A stretch of DNA of 64,000 nucleotides, taken from positions 16,779,024 through 16,843,023 of the forward strand of contig OY987231.1 of assembly GCA_963920705.1 (NCBI GenBank), in the 5' to 3' direction. Shown piece by piece: positions 36,506 to 47,880 of the stretch (the stretch's first letter is position 1; the number at the start of each line of letters is the position of its first letter). The notes under the pieces were generated by a model. The model did no database searches and was not told the DNA's origin. It saw only the letters and a list, made by a program, of their open reading frames with translations. The position numbers and the translations under genes were made by a program. Origin of the DNA: Odiellus spinosus (Eukaryota > Arthropoda > Arachnida > Opiliones > Phalangiidae).

Positions 36506-36554
36506 GTGTAAAGAACCTATGGAAACACGCAAGAACGAATGAATGTTGACGAAA

Positions 36555-36800
36555 TGGAGTTTCAGAATGGTAAATTGACCAAGGCTAAACTGTAATTTCA
36601 TGTATTTTGGAAAAAGGAATCCCCCAGGTCCCAATAAAGATTTTAAAACTATCCAATGACGTTTTAGACAGATTTTAGGACGTTTCCAAAAAAGTACAAG
36701 CAGACGATTATCGCTAGAAGTATAACATAATGATTGGTACCAGGTGCCTATATAACCTTTAATGTTCTCTTGTATTTATATGGTTTCTTGATAATGCGAA
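36555..36800 (+). repeat. Dispersed repeat, partner of 6120-6310
   Basis: Contains AAATTGACCAAGG, AGCAGACGATTATCGC and TTTAATGTTCTCTTG in the order seen at 6120-6310. It abuts the GGGACTATCTG-family repeat, so both may be halves of a larger old element. Confidence 0.5.
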
Positions 36801-38461
36801 CAATTTTTCTATTGTTATGAACTATATTCTTACAAAGCCATTATGGCTTTATACATTTAATATAAAAAGGATGCTTCTAATACGTAATAATATCAAAAAA
36901 TAATAAATAAAGATATCGATCGATTTTTTTTTTATGATAGAAACGTTGTTGCAGGTATACTTCGCTTGTACCAGAACCTATTCTGTTGGGGGTTTATAAC
37001 ATTATTTTCGAAACTCCCCAGTGAACAGTCTAAAATGTCTAGTAATACTTCCCCGTACATCGCTTCCGTTAATGCTTCATTTATCACTAAAAGTATTTTT
37101 TGATTAATGGTGATAGAAGACAATGGCCAAGAGAAAGCGCACCTGTCATCCGATCACTCCACCCTATTTTTTTTATTTTCTCTCGGAAGACATAAAAACG
37201 TTAAGTCTGACAATTTTTCGCCTTAACTAGAAACACGAGATCCCCTGAAAATTGTTCTTCTTTGTGTGTCTTTAGTTACGGAGAAACTCTTATTATATAT
37301 ATAAAATAAATATAATACTTCGTGGAATTTGAGATATAAAAAGTTGCGAAGATTTTAAATTTACCTCAATGTAAAATTAATTTAACAATTTCGATGGACC
37401 CGTGTCTATGAGGCCAATGAACCTGAACGGTCCAAGATGTCATAGTTGAACTTTAACGGATAATGAGACTTCAATATTTTAAATTTTCCTTAATTCAGAG
37501 TTAATTTATTCAAACCCATCGGACTTAACCCTTCCCTGACGCCATTCCGGTGCACTCTTAATTAAAATAGGTCGAAACTGTGGATTTAGTCTGATATTTT
37601 CAAGAAATGTTGTTGAAAATGTGACCATGCAGAATGTTGAAACATTTTCGAGTTAATCTTCGAGGTATAATCGAGCCTGAAGACGAAACAAGAAATTATT
37701 AAATATTGATGGAGTTCCACTAACCGTGATAAAGCGGCTAAATAAAATCATTAAAAACTCTAATAATATTATAGTGAAACGTACTTATAGAGATCTTAAA
37801 TGGAGGGTGTTTATCTACGAGTTGACGTAACGTGAAACAAAAGCGTTGAAGGCCATTTCATTAGGACAACGGAGAGCCGATACGAGCTAACTGTTTTATA
37901 TTTGATAATACTGAGATACAATATAATGGCTTTAAACTAACAAGAACCCATAGACATAAACACATTATCCATCAATATATATGAAACTCAACTGAAGCAA
38001 GACACGGATATTCAACAACATTGCAAACACTTCAAAACTCAGAAAGGTTTAGTTAAAATTATCGAACTTCCACCTTGGATAGCTAAACACACTCGTAGCT
38101 AGGGAGCTTTGTGTATTTTTGACTTGGGTGCTCAAAGTCGATAAGAGTACTTACCTTGTTATGAAAATTATACAACGTGATATGTCGTAGAGTATGGGGT
38201 AAAATGTACACTTAGAATAGATTAATGACTTTCTATCGGTTACTGTAAAAATTTTATACGAGTACGCAACTTGTTTGCGCGCTGTATTTAAATTTTTTGA
38301 TTTATAAGACATATCAAAGCTTAGTGAATGTACAATATAAATGACTGAATATTACTCTAAACACATAAATTATGAACAAAAATGAAGGTTTCTTAAGAAA
38401 AAACATATTTAAAGCCATATAAATGAGAAACTAACAAAATTTTACTGTTATATATTTGCAG

Positions 38462-40849
38462 TGTCAAAAATCTCGAGTATTCCTGGTGACAACGTGTCAA
38501 CTGCCTCAAGTCGCTGCCAGGGGTTTCTCAACCGCCTCCCCAGTAACGCCAATGAGGGACGGTAAGATGGAAACTCACGTAACTTCCAACCATTTTAAGC
38601 AAAAATGTTACGACATTATTGGAGCTAGTCTAAAATCTCATTTTCGTTATGGTGATCGCCTACGGTTGCGTGATTCTTTTTCAAGCTAGGCTTGATAATG
38701 ATAGTCACGTATACCTAAATGGTTATTTTTTGGTAACTTATACATAATGTTAACAGGTCGTTTAAAGGGAGTATAAAATCCTGTCTTATGTGGATTGTAT
38801 ATTTAGATTGATATTCCAACCAGTACATTTAACCAATGGTCTGGGACTGTGGCACTTCAGTTACGTTTATTCGGATGATATTTAGTTTATACTCTCTTTT
38901 AGATATTAAAAGGTTCGGTAAAAACGTTTTTTTTTCTTTTTCTTTTCGTTGTTTCAAAAAGAGGTGACTGTGGTCTACCAAAGAGGTCTGCCTGTGATAA
39001 CATTACCGCTGCCTTCGCGACGGGAGAAATGTCGTTTCACTCTGAGGCCAGTCAGTAGCACTGTAGGAAATTTTATAGCTGATGTACAGAGAGAAGATAG
39101 GGGAATTGATAGAATAATTGTAGAAACTACCGGTAAGACTTTATAATTTAGTTCGATACCGTAGTATACAATTATTTTTTTCTTTACCCAGACGGTGTTA
39201 GAATCGCGTCATCGACAAACATCGAGAGTCTCATGCAGGAAGATTTTCATCTTGTTATTAACCATTTAACTTACTTCGTTAGCCCACCCGAAACAGGTAA
39301 AGACGTACGATTTTGTATCATTCAATCTTTTTTTCGATCTAGAAATTCTAAACGTCGAGTTTTCGATTTCTTTTCTTTTTTCAGGTAGAATTACGTCCGA
39401 AGAGTTACAAAAACTTTCGGACGTGAAAGCCCACGTTGCCAAATTGTACGAAGTATTACAAGTAGGGGACTACCAATTGGAGCAAGAAAGACAGCTCTAT
39501 ACCGAACTAGAAGAGTTAAAAAAGAAATTGGAACCGATGGAAAAGGTCTCGTTTCTCGAACGTTTTTTCTTAACTCGTATACCCCCGAATTAAAAGGAGT
39601 GCTTTTCTTTAACGAGGGAAGTCTATTTAACGGTCTTAGAAAAAAGAATCCCTGATGGAAGCTGCCAATAAAAGAACGTCGTACATGATATGGGTAGGTC
39701 TGACGATGATGGGTGTTCAGTTTGGCGTACTGGCTCGATTAACATGGTGGGAATACTCCTGGGATATTATGGAGCCAGTCACATACTTCATTACATACGG
39801 GACAACGATGGCGATGTACGCCTACTACGTTCTAACTCGTCAGGTATGACACGCTCTATTTTTTAATTTCGCGCCATTTTACGGAAGAAATGTCAAAGAA
39901 ACACCCTCGTACTACCCTTTTATCCCAAGAGAGGTCGGTTATCTGACCCCATATAGACTCTTTTTTCCTATTTTACGAAACGGCCGCCATTGAAGTGAAG
40001 CAGTACCCCATGCCTTTGTATATTTACGCCTATGACTATGGTGATTTTACTCCCTTTCCACCCCCAATGGCGGCGTCCACATTTTGGTGGGCGAAAAAGA
40101 GTTTTTCCTATATAGAAGTCGGTGCTTCCAACCCCCTTCATCCTAGAGAGACACCGGGCGCTTGAAAAGGTTTATCCCATAGATTCATCTGTCTTTCTAT
40201 GCTTTTATGATCCTTTAGAGAAGTCGATCGTCCTATCAATTTACGCGTTTATCCCATATAGACGTCGGTCGACTTATCTGTATACGCGATTATCCCATGG
40301 AGACGTCGATAATCTTATTTATTCGTTAATCGGCCGTGAAGAAGTCCATCGTGCTATTCATTTACGCGTTTATCTCATAGTTACCGGTCGTTTATCCTCT
40401 AGACTCTAGAGATGTCGAATTTTCAATTCGTTTATCTCCTAGAGGCGTCGATAATCTTATCCGTTTACTCGTTTACTCCATAGACACGTCGATAATCTTA
40501 TCCGTTTAGACCTTTATCTAATAAAGAAGTCGATCGTCCTATCCCTTTACTCGTTTATCCCAAAGAGCCTTCGGTCGTTTGACCCCAGTGTCTCATAATG
40601 GCTAAATTCGATATTATTATATTTGTCGCTTAGGAATATTATCTACCAGCCGTAAGAGATCGTCAATTCCTTTTTGCCTTTCACAAACGTGCCCAAAAAG
40701 GTGGTTTGAATGTCCAAGAATACAATCAATTAAAAGACGCGGTAGCCCGGGTCGAATCAGAGTTGAGAAGGCTGAGAGATCCGTTGCAACTGCATTTGCC
40801 AATCAAAGAGCTAAATCAAGACTGTAAACCGCAGTCTACAACAACGTAG
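38462..40849 (+). CDS. MCU: Mitochondrial calcium uniporter, pore subunit (exon 1 not found)
   Basis: This is the channel-forming subunit of the uniporter complex, which carries Ca2+ across the inner mitochondrial membrane into the matrix. Six exons were read: 38462-38561, 38962-39132, 39192-39296, 39385-39545, 39640-39843 and 40634-40849 (TAG stop). They join in one frame to 318 codons plus stop, against about 350 residues in vertebrates. In order they give a presequence end (AARGFSTAS), the N-terminal matrix domain ([11 protein letters not shown]..., [10 protein letters not shown]), a coiled coil (exon at 39385), two membrane segments around the selectivity motif [10 protein letters not shown] (DIME at 39763-39774), and a C-terminal coiled coil ([12 protein letters not shown]). 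All boundaries are GT-AG, and the donor after 39545 (GTCTCG) is weak. The first exon here starts at an acceptor, so the start codon lies upstream. Identity is certain from the DIME region. Confidence 0.96.
39900..40600 (+). repeat. Degenerate ~45-bp tandem repeats in MCU intron
   Basis: The last MCU intron (39844-40633) holds many diverged copies of a unit built from CGTTTATCCCATAGA, GACGTCGATAATCTTAT and CCGTTTACTC. It is the longest intron among the MCU exons found here, and most of its length is this array. The short open frame at 40122-40409 is repeat-derived. Confidence 0.65.
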
Positions 40850-41160
40850 CCTATTTTACACTCTCTCTCTAAAAAAAAAAAAAGGAAAAACAAAACAAAA
40901 AAACTAATGAAATTGTAGACCCTAAACAATTTTGAAATTCATTTTTTCTTATAAATAACACTTAAAAGTTTGTAAAACTCTATATTAATCAAAGTCGCTC
41001 CCCCTAACCCACTTCGCTCCGTTTTTCCCGATAATTTCTTCGTATTTCAAGGAATGTTTTTATCGATATTCGGCCGGTAGCGGGTTTAATAATTAATTAA
41101 TTATATTACTAATAAGTATTATTTCCCCTGATTGTTTTATTTACAATATAAATAAAGTAT
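40850..41160 (+). other. MCU 3' UTR with candidate poly(A) signal
   Basis: AT-rich sequence after the TAG stop, with CT- and A-rich simple tracts. AATAAA occurs at 41151-41156, about 300 bases after the stop. It is a candidate only, because the region is so AT-rich that chance matches are likely. Confidence 0.45.
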
Positions 41161-44123
41161 AAATAATATAAATAATCTAATTTTACGAATTATATATAGG
41201 GGTATTAGGAATTAAAAAAAAAAAAAAAAAAAAGAAACCGTAATTCGGTTTTTTTTTTGTGCATGCGCTCATAATTGTACAGACAAAACAAAAACAACAA
41301 CATAAAAAAACAATTTTATATAAAACAAAACATTTTCAGCATTTTTTAATGCTATACGGTAAGAAAGTTAAATAAAATTAGAATTTAGTCATCCAAAAAT
41401 TTAATTATTATTTCGAAATAGCTTCTCAGGGCTAGAACGAAGAGCTTTCTTTAATACGAATAAAACAAATATTCAGTGTAATTAATAATATAATTTAGTC
41501 TAAAACAGATAACAATTTTCTACCAGTAAAAATTTAGGCTTAGCGCTTTTGAAAAAAAAAAAAATATATATATATATATAGTTATTAAAATACTACACGT
41601 AAATTTAAATTATCTTACCACCCCTTTAAAGAAGAAAAAATCGCACATTTTTCACCCTAAAGTACTATAAATTAAATTATACTTATTGGTCAGTACTTAT
41701 TTTATGGAAAAAAAATCAATCTTCCGAGACTTTAATGCGCTGTGTAAAGTTTCATGAAGAATTTTTCATCTAATTAGAATAATTAAGCGTACCTACGCTA
41801 ATTATTCTTTGAAGAGAGATAAACCCTTTATTTACAGCTCACATTTATCTATTTTTAACTCTATTTATAACAATTTCTACTATTTTTTTTTTGCTTAATC
41901 GTGACAAAGCGTTAATTAATTTTAATACGCACAATTAAGTTGCCTAAATCTTACAAAATCAATGGCTGCCGGTATATTAATTTTAATTTAAACTTTCAAA
42001 TATATATATTAAGATAGGCTGTAAACGAATGGTCCCACAATTCTAATCATTTCGAAAATTAAGAGTCGATGTCCAATATTTTGAAAGAAACCCGAGCCTG
42101 AATCTCGTAACGATATCTAACCCAACACAAAACCGAACTCGAATTCTTAATTTCAAATATTAAATCTTCTAAACCTTCTTCGGGTGTAGTTTTAGTGATT
42201 TGGTTTGGTTGGGTTAGACCTCTTTAAACATTATCAAAAGTAGTTAACAAAAAAAAAAAAAAAAATGTAATCCCATTTGATTGATAGAAGATGAAGAATA
42301 TTGGACAATCAACTATAATCGAAAATAATAAAAAAAAAAAAAAAAATAAAAAAATGGATTACTAAACACGATTTATTCACAAACCATATATGCTGAATCA
42401 GCCTAGCGCATTTACAAAAATGATTATTCATGGGAAAAATTCTGTCTTCCTCGTAATAATCGTATATATAATAATATTAATAGCCCTCAACAATTTTAAT
42501 AGCGTTCCTCTTAATGTAGACACACAACCTGACTCGATTCGGGCCTTGTCATACTCATCTCGCGCCACATTGAATTTTTTCATTCGCGTGACGTCAGTTT
42601 TACTTTTCATTTCATTTTAATGAAAGAAATTGGCTTTTCAAATGTGAAAAAATCTTCCAATTTAGTCAAAAATAGACCCCCAATTGGAAAAATTCTATTT
42701 TCGTCATTGGGTAAGTTGATTTCTTCGGTTATTCAATGGAATCAAACTGAAATGAAAAGTAAAACCGACGTCACACGTTTGTAAAAACAGATTCGCATTT
42801 ATTTTCTTCAATATCTAAAGATAAAATTTGTAAGCTTTGGCGAAAGCTTAATAATATGACAAAGCCCGAATTGAGTCAAGTTTCGTATCTACTAATGAAA
42901 ACCAAAATGTTTCATTTATTTGTGTTTCTACTAAAATGTGCCTTGTTATGTGAGAGCAAGTGTACGTGTAGTACTTAAAAGAAAAAAAAAGCTTGTAATA
43001 CGCATTTTAGGACTTTGAATTTTCTCGAAGAGCTTTTTATTTATAAGTTATATTACGAAAAATAGACTGTAGGCTTTAAAGTTTTTTCAAAATTTAGTAA
43101 AATTAAATTGTAAAAATTAATAAATTTGAGAACCAACAAAAATCACGCTGTAAAAAGTTGAGGCCAAAAGTATCAAATATTTGAAAATCCAAAAATAGCG
43201 TGAATTGATTGATACTGAAATAACGAGGCATATCTAAAACTCACAACAAAAAACCAAAAAACAACAAAAAAATTAAATAAATAAACCTAATCTTCATTAA
43301 TATATTCTTCAAATTAAAAAAAATATCATCACCCCTTTAAATTCCTCGTATCCTGTCTCTTTAAAAAAAAAGAATAAAAAAATCATAAGGTATACTATAT
43401 CTTCCATTTCTATACAAGTATTAGGCCAAAGTCTTTTGAAATAATATTTAAGGCTCGATAATTTTGAATGGATTGTATGTACAAAAAAGAATCTAACAAA
43501 AAGTGTTACGTTTTTCTTTAGTTTCAAAATGTATCAATTAGCAGATACTAATTTTTAATTTTTCTCGAATATATATAATTATTCGAAATAAAAAATAACC
43601 AAAATAACAAATTAAATTCGTTAACGTTTGAATAATATTAAGTTTCTATAAAAATAACTATTGCATATGCTTGTTTTTACAACCATTGTAAAAAAAAATG
43701 GAATCGGTTTGTTACCTAGTTAGCTTTTTTGAATCAATGCGAGCGCGTTTGAAAATTAAAAAAAATGTTTAAAACCTAATATCTTGTTGACCTTCGAACT
43801 GAACGGAAAAATGTTTTAAAGCCAAAATGCTAATAAAAAATTGTAATCTACCAAACTTAATTCATAAAGGTAGCGTTACTTATTTACTATTAAAACAATG
43901 AAACTTTTAAATTATGATCCTTTTTTCGCAAACCTTCTACTGAAAGGCCACACATGTACAAGAATCGATGAAAAATGACTTGATTTTCATCTTCACTCTC
44001 CCTTTAAACCTTTTTTGGGTGACGTCATCCATTTGCTATAACGGCCGATAGCAAAGACTTTTATTGAAGAAGAAAAATTCGAAAGTTTTAGCTTCGACTC
44101 GCGTTTTTATTGCTCTATAAAAG
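41161..44123. other. Intergenic, AT-rich, no gene seen
   Basis: Very AT-rich sequence with A tracts near 41215, 42249 and 42330 and a TA run near 41565. Open frames at 42390-42620 (plus) and 43309-43527 (minus) are low-complexity and show no domain. Upstream exons of the unknown plus-strand gene ending at 44505 could lie here, but I cannot pick them out. Confidence 0.55.
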
Positions 44124-44505
44124 AGTAACGGTCTCTGGGGCTGAAAAGCATGGAATCCCTATGCCTGGGTTAAATTCGGTGACTCATACCGGAAATACCG
44201 ACCCCATGAAAATGACATTAAACGGTAATCTACCGAATACCTGGGTATGCACCATTGAATACTATCGAAAACTGAATTTTCTCTCGTATAGTTTAAAATT
44301 ATTATTTGTCTATTCCGAATGGTTATAAAATAGGGTTACATGAAAAATACATCAACAGGTAGCCACCGGAAGTCTCGGTTTGCGCCACTGTACACCCTTC
44401 GAAAAAAGGGAATCTGTAGATTTCGAATTTCTAGAAAGATTGTTGATAGCTATGAGTCGCGTATGGAGAGCGATTCTGAGTGAATGTCGATTCTCAATTG
44501 GATAA
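44124..44505 (+). CDS. Last two exons of an unrecognised gene (candidate)
   Basis: I do not recognise this protein. Two open segments, about 44124-44244 and 44359-44505, are joined by a GT-AG intron (donor GTATGC, acceptor ATCAACAG) that keeps phase 0. The first reads ...HGIPMPGLNSVTHTGNTDP and ends in LNGNLPNTW. The second runs from VATGSLGLRHCTPFEKRES to LLIAMSRVWRAILSE and a TAA stop at 44503-44505. AATAAA follows at 44593-44598. Mixed codon and residue use, consistent splice signals and the poly(A) signal argue for a real 3' gene end. Against it, I find no upstream exon and no start codon. A processed or decayed gene piece is possible. Confidence 0.38.
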
Positions 44506-46290
44506 AGTTATTAGTGAATAATCGCCATAATAGTCAATATTTTAAACATTTTGCTTGTGAAGTTGTGTCTAACCAACCAGTTCTAACTAGACAATAAATA
44601 TCTGTAAGGACTTTGAATTTATAAATACCCATAAACCATAACGGACGGACTGCAAAGAAGGATATGGTACAAGCCAAGGCATGAATGCAGCCAGTGACGT
44701 TCGCCACGAGGACTTCTCATCTTCTTAAAATAATTGTAAGTATCCTTATTCTATTATGGATAAAAATAATCTTACTACATGTATCTAGTTAATTTTCATT
44801 ATTAAGCTGAAAGATCAGAAATCCAAAATTTGACATCAACTTCCAAAGCTAAGTTTTCATAGAGATGCTCGATTCGTTGCACATTTAATAGTGCGGCGAA
44901 TCAAAATCTCTATTTTCATATAATTCAAGGTATTGTCAGAGAATGGAGACTATGTTTCCGTAAGATTTTAGTTGTGTTATTTGTGTAACGTAAGTCTTAA
45001 CAACTTCCCTATTTTGTATGTGGAAACACTAAAGTTGAACAACAATACTATTCTCTTGTTCAGTAGGAGTTGGTACACCCGACTTTATCTATTTGGTTTA
45101 AAGGGGTCGCAATTCAGCTATACAGGGGTAGAGCCTAGTCCATAGTGAATGGCTTTGATGTTATAAAATTAGCCTTACCCCTGCGTAGCCTCTTAACATT
45201 GCATCAATATGTCCCAGCTTTCCCATCTTTACACCAACTCATTTTTGAACCGAACCATAAATGGTTCCTAGGGTAGCAATGTACCCTATGTTATGAAAAG
45301 CAGAGCCCGCAAAAAGTAATGGGATATGCCATCGCATCACCCAACAGGAGTTTAAATACCTGGTTCAATGTAGAATATCTGTAGACCAAGTTGCGCCAAT
45401 AGGTGAAATGTAACGTCAAAAGTGCATAGTCCAAATTAGAAAATCTTGAGATGGTTCTTCGTAGGCATGCAATTAATGCTTATCACATTAAGCGTTATAT
45501 AGAAGCATGGCTATAGATGGCGCTTTACTTCACCTCTGACAATACATTACGAGCCTTTAATTGAGCCCTCAAGGATAGTCTCAAATTGTCTGGTCTATTA
45601 TATGTTGAACAAAGAACCGTCACATTGTCTATTGATGCTATACTTGGTCTATAGATACTCTAGGGCAATGGAGCTCTATCTGGGTAGAATTTCAATCCAC
45701 CCAATGAGAAACCACAGAAATTGCTCCAATATTTTGGTTCAAATACATGCATCTTAAAAACATTAACACTTAAATATTATGATATTTAATACTGATATAA
45801 TTACAAAATGCATTACAGAATTGGAATTTATTTCCCTATATTCTTGAGTATATTGTGACTACTAAGTACTGTGCGTAACCAGAATATAGGTATTTAAATA
45901 AAAAAACTTTATATATGATAATTTTTCATAGGGCTCTTTTGGTTACGTACATGCTTTGTAAGTGTCAATTGCACCGGTTATTGGCTGGTTTAATCTTGGA
46001 ATAACTTTGAAGGCAGTTAGACTCTTCAATAAAATTTTAAATAACCCTCAAAAATGTATAGATGCGCTTGGTTATGTCACCAACATAGTTTTAACTAGTT
46101 GGTTTGATTTATCTCAAAAGATTCACAATTATTATATATATATATATATATCAACAGTGGAATTATTTTCGTATAGTTTGGCTATAGATTAGTTTTTTAC
46201 TATAGATACGTATATTTATGAACTCTCGGCGTAGGACCAATAATACTCTTATGTCCTCTCTCTTGCCATTACTCCATCTTACCCGGCTTT
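44506..46290. other. Intergenic, no gene seen
   Basis: No supported feature. One open frame without an ATG (45962-46192, plus) has a protein-like composition (VIGWFNLGITLKAVRLFNK) and an AG just upstream. It runs into a TA-repeat, and no partner exon was found. Confidence 0.5.
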
Positions 46291-46452
46291 AAAGTAACTA
46301 TCTGCGTTTTTAATTCCCCTTTAAAGTCGCCTTCTTTTCTAGCTTAGCAGACGACGTTGACCATAACAAACTGTACAGTCAAAGCTAGGCTGTGTGCGTA
46401 AGGGAAGAGCATTTTAAAGGGGCAAATTTGAGAACAGATAGGGCCTTTAAAG
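46291..46452 (+). repeat. ~150-bp GGGACTATCTG-family repeat
   Basis: Matches the 36349 copy closely: AACTATCTGCGTTTTTAA, TCGCCTTCTTTTCTAGC, GACGTTGACCATAAC, GTACAGTCAAAGCTAGG, and an end near ACAGATAGGGCC. The terminal CTATCTG/CAGATAG pair is intact. Confidence 0.75.
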
Positions 46453-46859
46453 CATAAGTAGTTCAGTTGGTTCCCATCTTGCGTGGCCAATCTAACCTTC
46501 AGAGCATATCTGGTTGGCCAAAGCCAGTGGTACTAAAATTTGCTTCTGAATCTCGCATACTCTAGTTCAGCCTCTTAAACTGTTAATGACGGTGAAACAA
46601 ACAAGTAAGTTAAGAGAATAAACTGGAGATGGTTTGCAACCACCCTGAGCTGTAATGTAACATTTTAATCTCAAGGAACCTGTTTATTCTCTTAACCGAA
46701 TTACATTTAATTATCAAAATTGCTCGCTATGCCCTATCCAGTTGTAAGAAATTTCAGGCTAAAAATTCTCTGGAAATGCAATTGCTAAAGCCATTTCTCT
46801 TATTTCCGTTTGAAATTTCTTTAAAATAAAATTTTTTGCAACTTTGATATTGAGCTGCG

Positions 46860-46990
46860 AATTACCAGAAAGCCACTGGCAAATTTCAAAAGTTTTTACT
46901 CAAACAGGAAAAGTCAGGGAATTTGAAAATTGGCCCTAATGGTCAGGGAATTTGAAAATGGGCCCAAATGGTCAGAAATTAAATATTCTG
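46860..46990. repeat. GTCAGGGAATTTGAAAA repeats
   Basis: Three tandem, imperfect copies of GTCAGGGAATTTGAAAAT separated by GGCCCTAATG-like spacers. The same unit recurs in GBF1 intron 12 (57386-57550), so this is a dispersed family with internal tandem structure. Confidence 0.6.
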
Positions 46991-47122
46991 GTACCATTGA
47001 GCTCTTTTCTTTAAGCCAGTGGACATGACTGTATAACTAATGGCGTTTTTCATTGTGTTTCTCCGGGATCACTCTGAAATCCATTGATGGAACCAGACGG
47101 ACAGCCCTATAAAAAACGCCAT

Positions 47123-47312
47123 CCCTTACCAAAAAAAGTTAGTCTTAAGAGGTCTTGTGGAAATCTTTCAGGTGTCTTACGTAGTCTTAAGAGGTCTTGG
47201 AGAGGTCTTCCATTATGTCAAGAATTCTTGGGGAGGTCTTAAAGACTTCCCCAAGACCTTTTTAGAGTTCTTGAGGACCTCTTCGAATCAGACTATCTTT
47301 TTTCGGTAAGGG
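47123..47312. mobile_element. CCCTTACC-ended inverted-repeat element (copy 1)
   Basis: Ends are CCCTTACCAAAAAAAGTTAG and, mirrored, CCCTTACCGAAAAAAGATAG. The interior is built of AAGAGGTCTTGG and AAGACTTCCCC motifs that pair with each other, so the whole element folds on itself. The interior has one extra tandem block compared with the copy at 48142-48290. The target duplication is unclear (AT on both sides at most). Confidence 0.75.
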
Positions 47313-47880
47313 ATAATTCTTCCACACAATTCCCTGTGAAGCACTTGGTATTATATTCAAGCTATGTTTTCAGGATGCCAACTGAACTGCCTTTTTTGTT
47401 GCTTTAGGGTTTGCATGGTAAATGGTGAGAAATATGTGCAAATATATAACAATTAGAAAATTGGTTCTAAGTTGTGCAGGCTGGCGTGTCATACAAAAAT
47501 TGCTCTCATAAACTCGCAAAATATTTGTGAAATTTTAACATTGTAAATGCGGATAAAAATTTACGCCAATTTAGGAAAGGCACACTGGTTTAAAGTTGTG
47601 CATTATTAAACATGGGTATAGTATTTTCAAATGTAAAGTAACTTTATAATTTCACGGGTGGGTACATTTTTATAACATTGACGGAGGTACTAACCCACCC
47701 ATAATGCGCCTGGTTTTGTAGAAAAAATTCTTAACGCGTAACAAGTTAAGCTTCAATCTTGTTTTAAAAAAATTAGAAAAGGATAAACAAACTTCGGTAT
47801 AAATACGTATAAAATTTCTTCACGAACTAAAACCCTAATCATTTTTTCAAAAATTTGTAACAAAAATATATTGCATTGGT

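Larger units (their letters stand above)
27355..38461. other. Intergenic or long MCU 5' intron, no exon recognised
   Basis: No supported coding region in 11 kb apart from repeats. The MCU exon at 38462 begins with a splice acceptor, so MCU exon 1 and its promoter must lie upstream, possibly inside this block. I could not identify them. Contents noted: a 25-bp minisatellite (29800), a poly(A) tract (about 32682-32722) and a dispersed-repeat composite (36349-36800). Open frames at 30253-30595 and 34200-34705 have no domain. Confidence 0.55.

Noticed and set aside
45962..46192. Protein-like 76-codon frame
   Set aside because: It has no ATG and a stop immediately upstream, it runs into a TA simple repeat, and I found no exon to join it to. 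Too weak to call.
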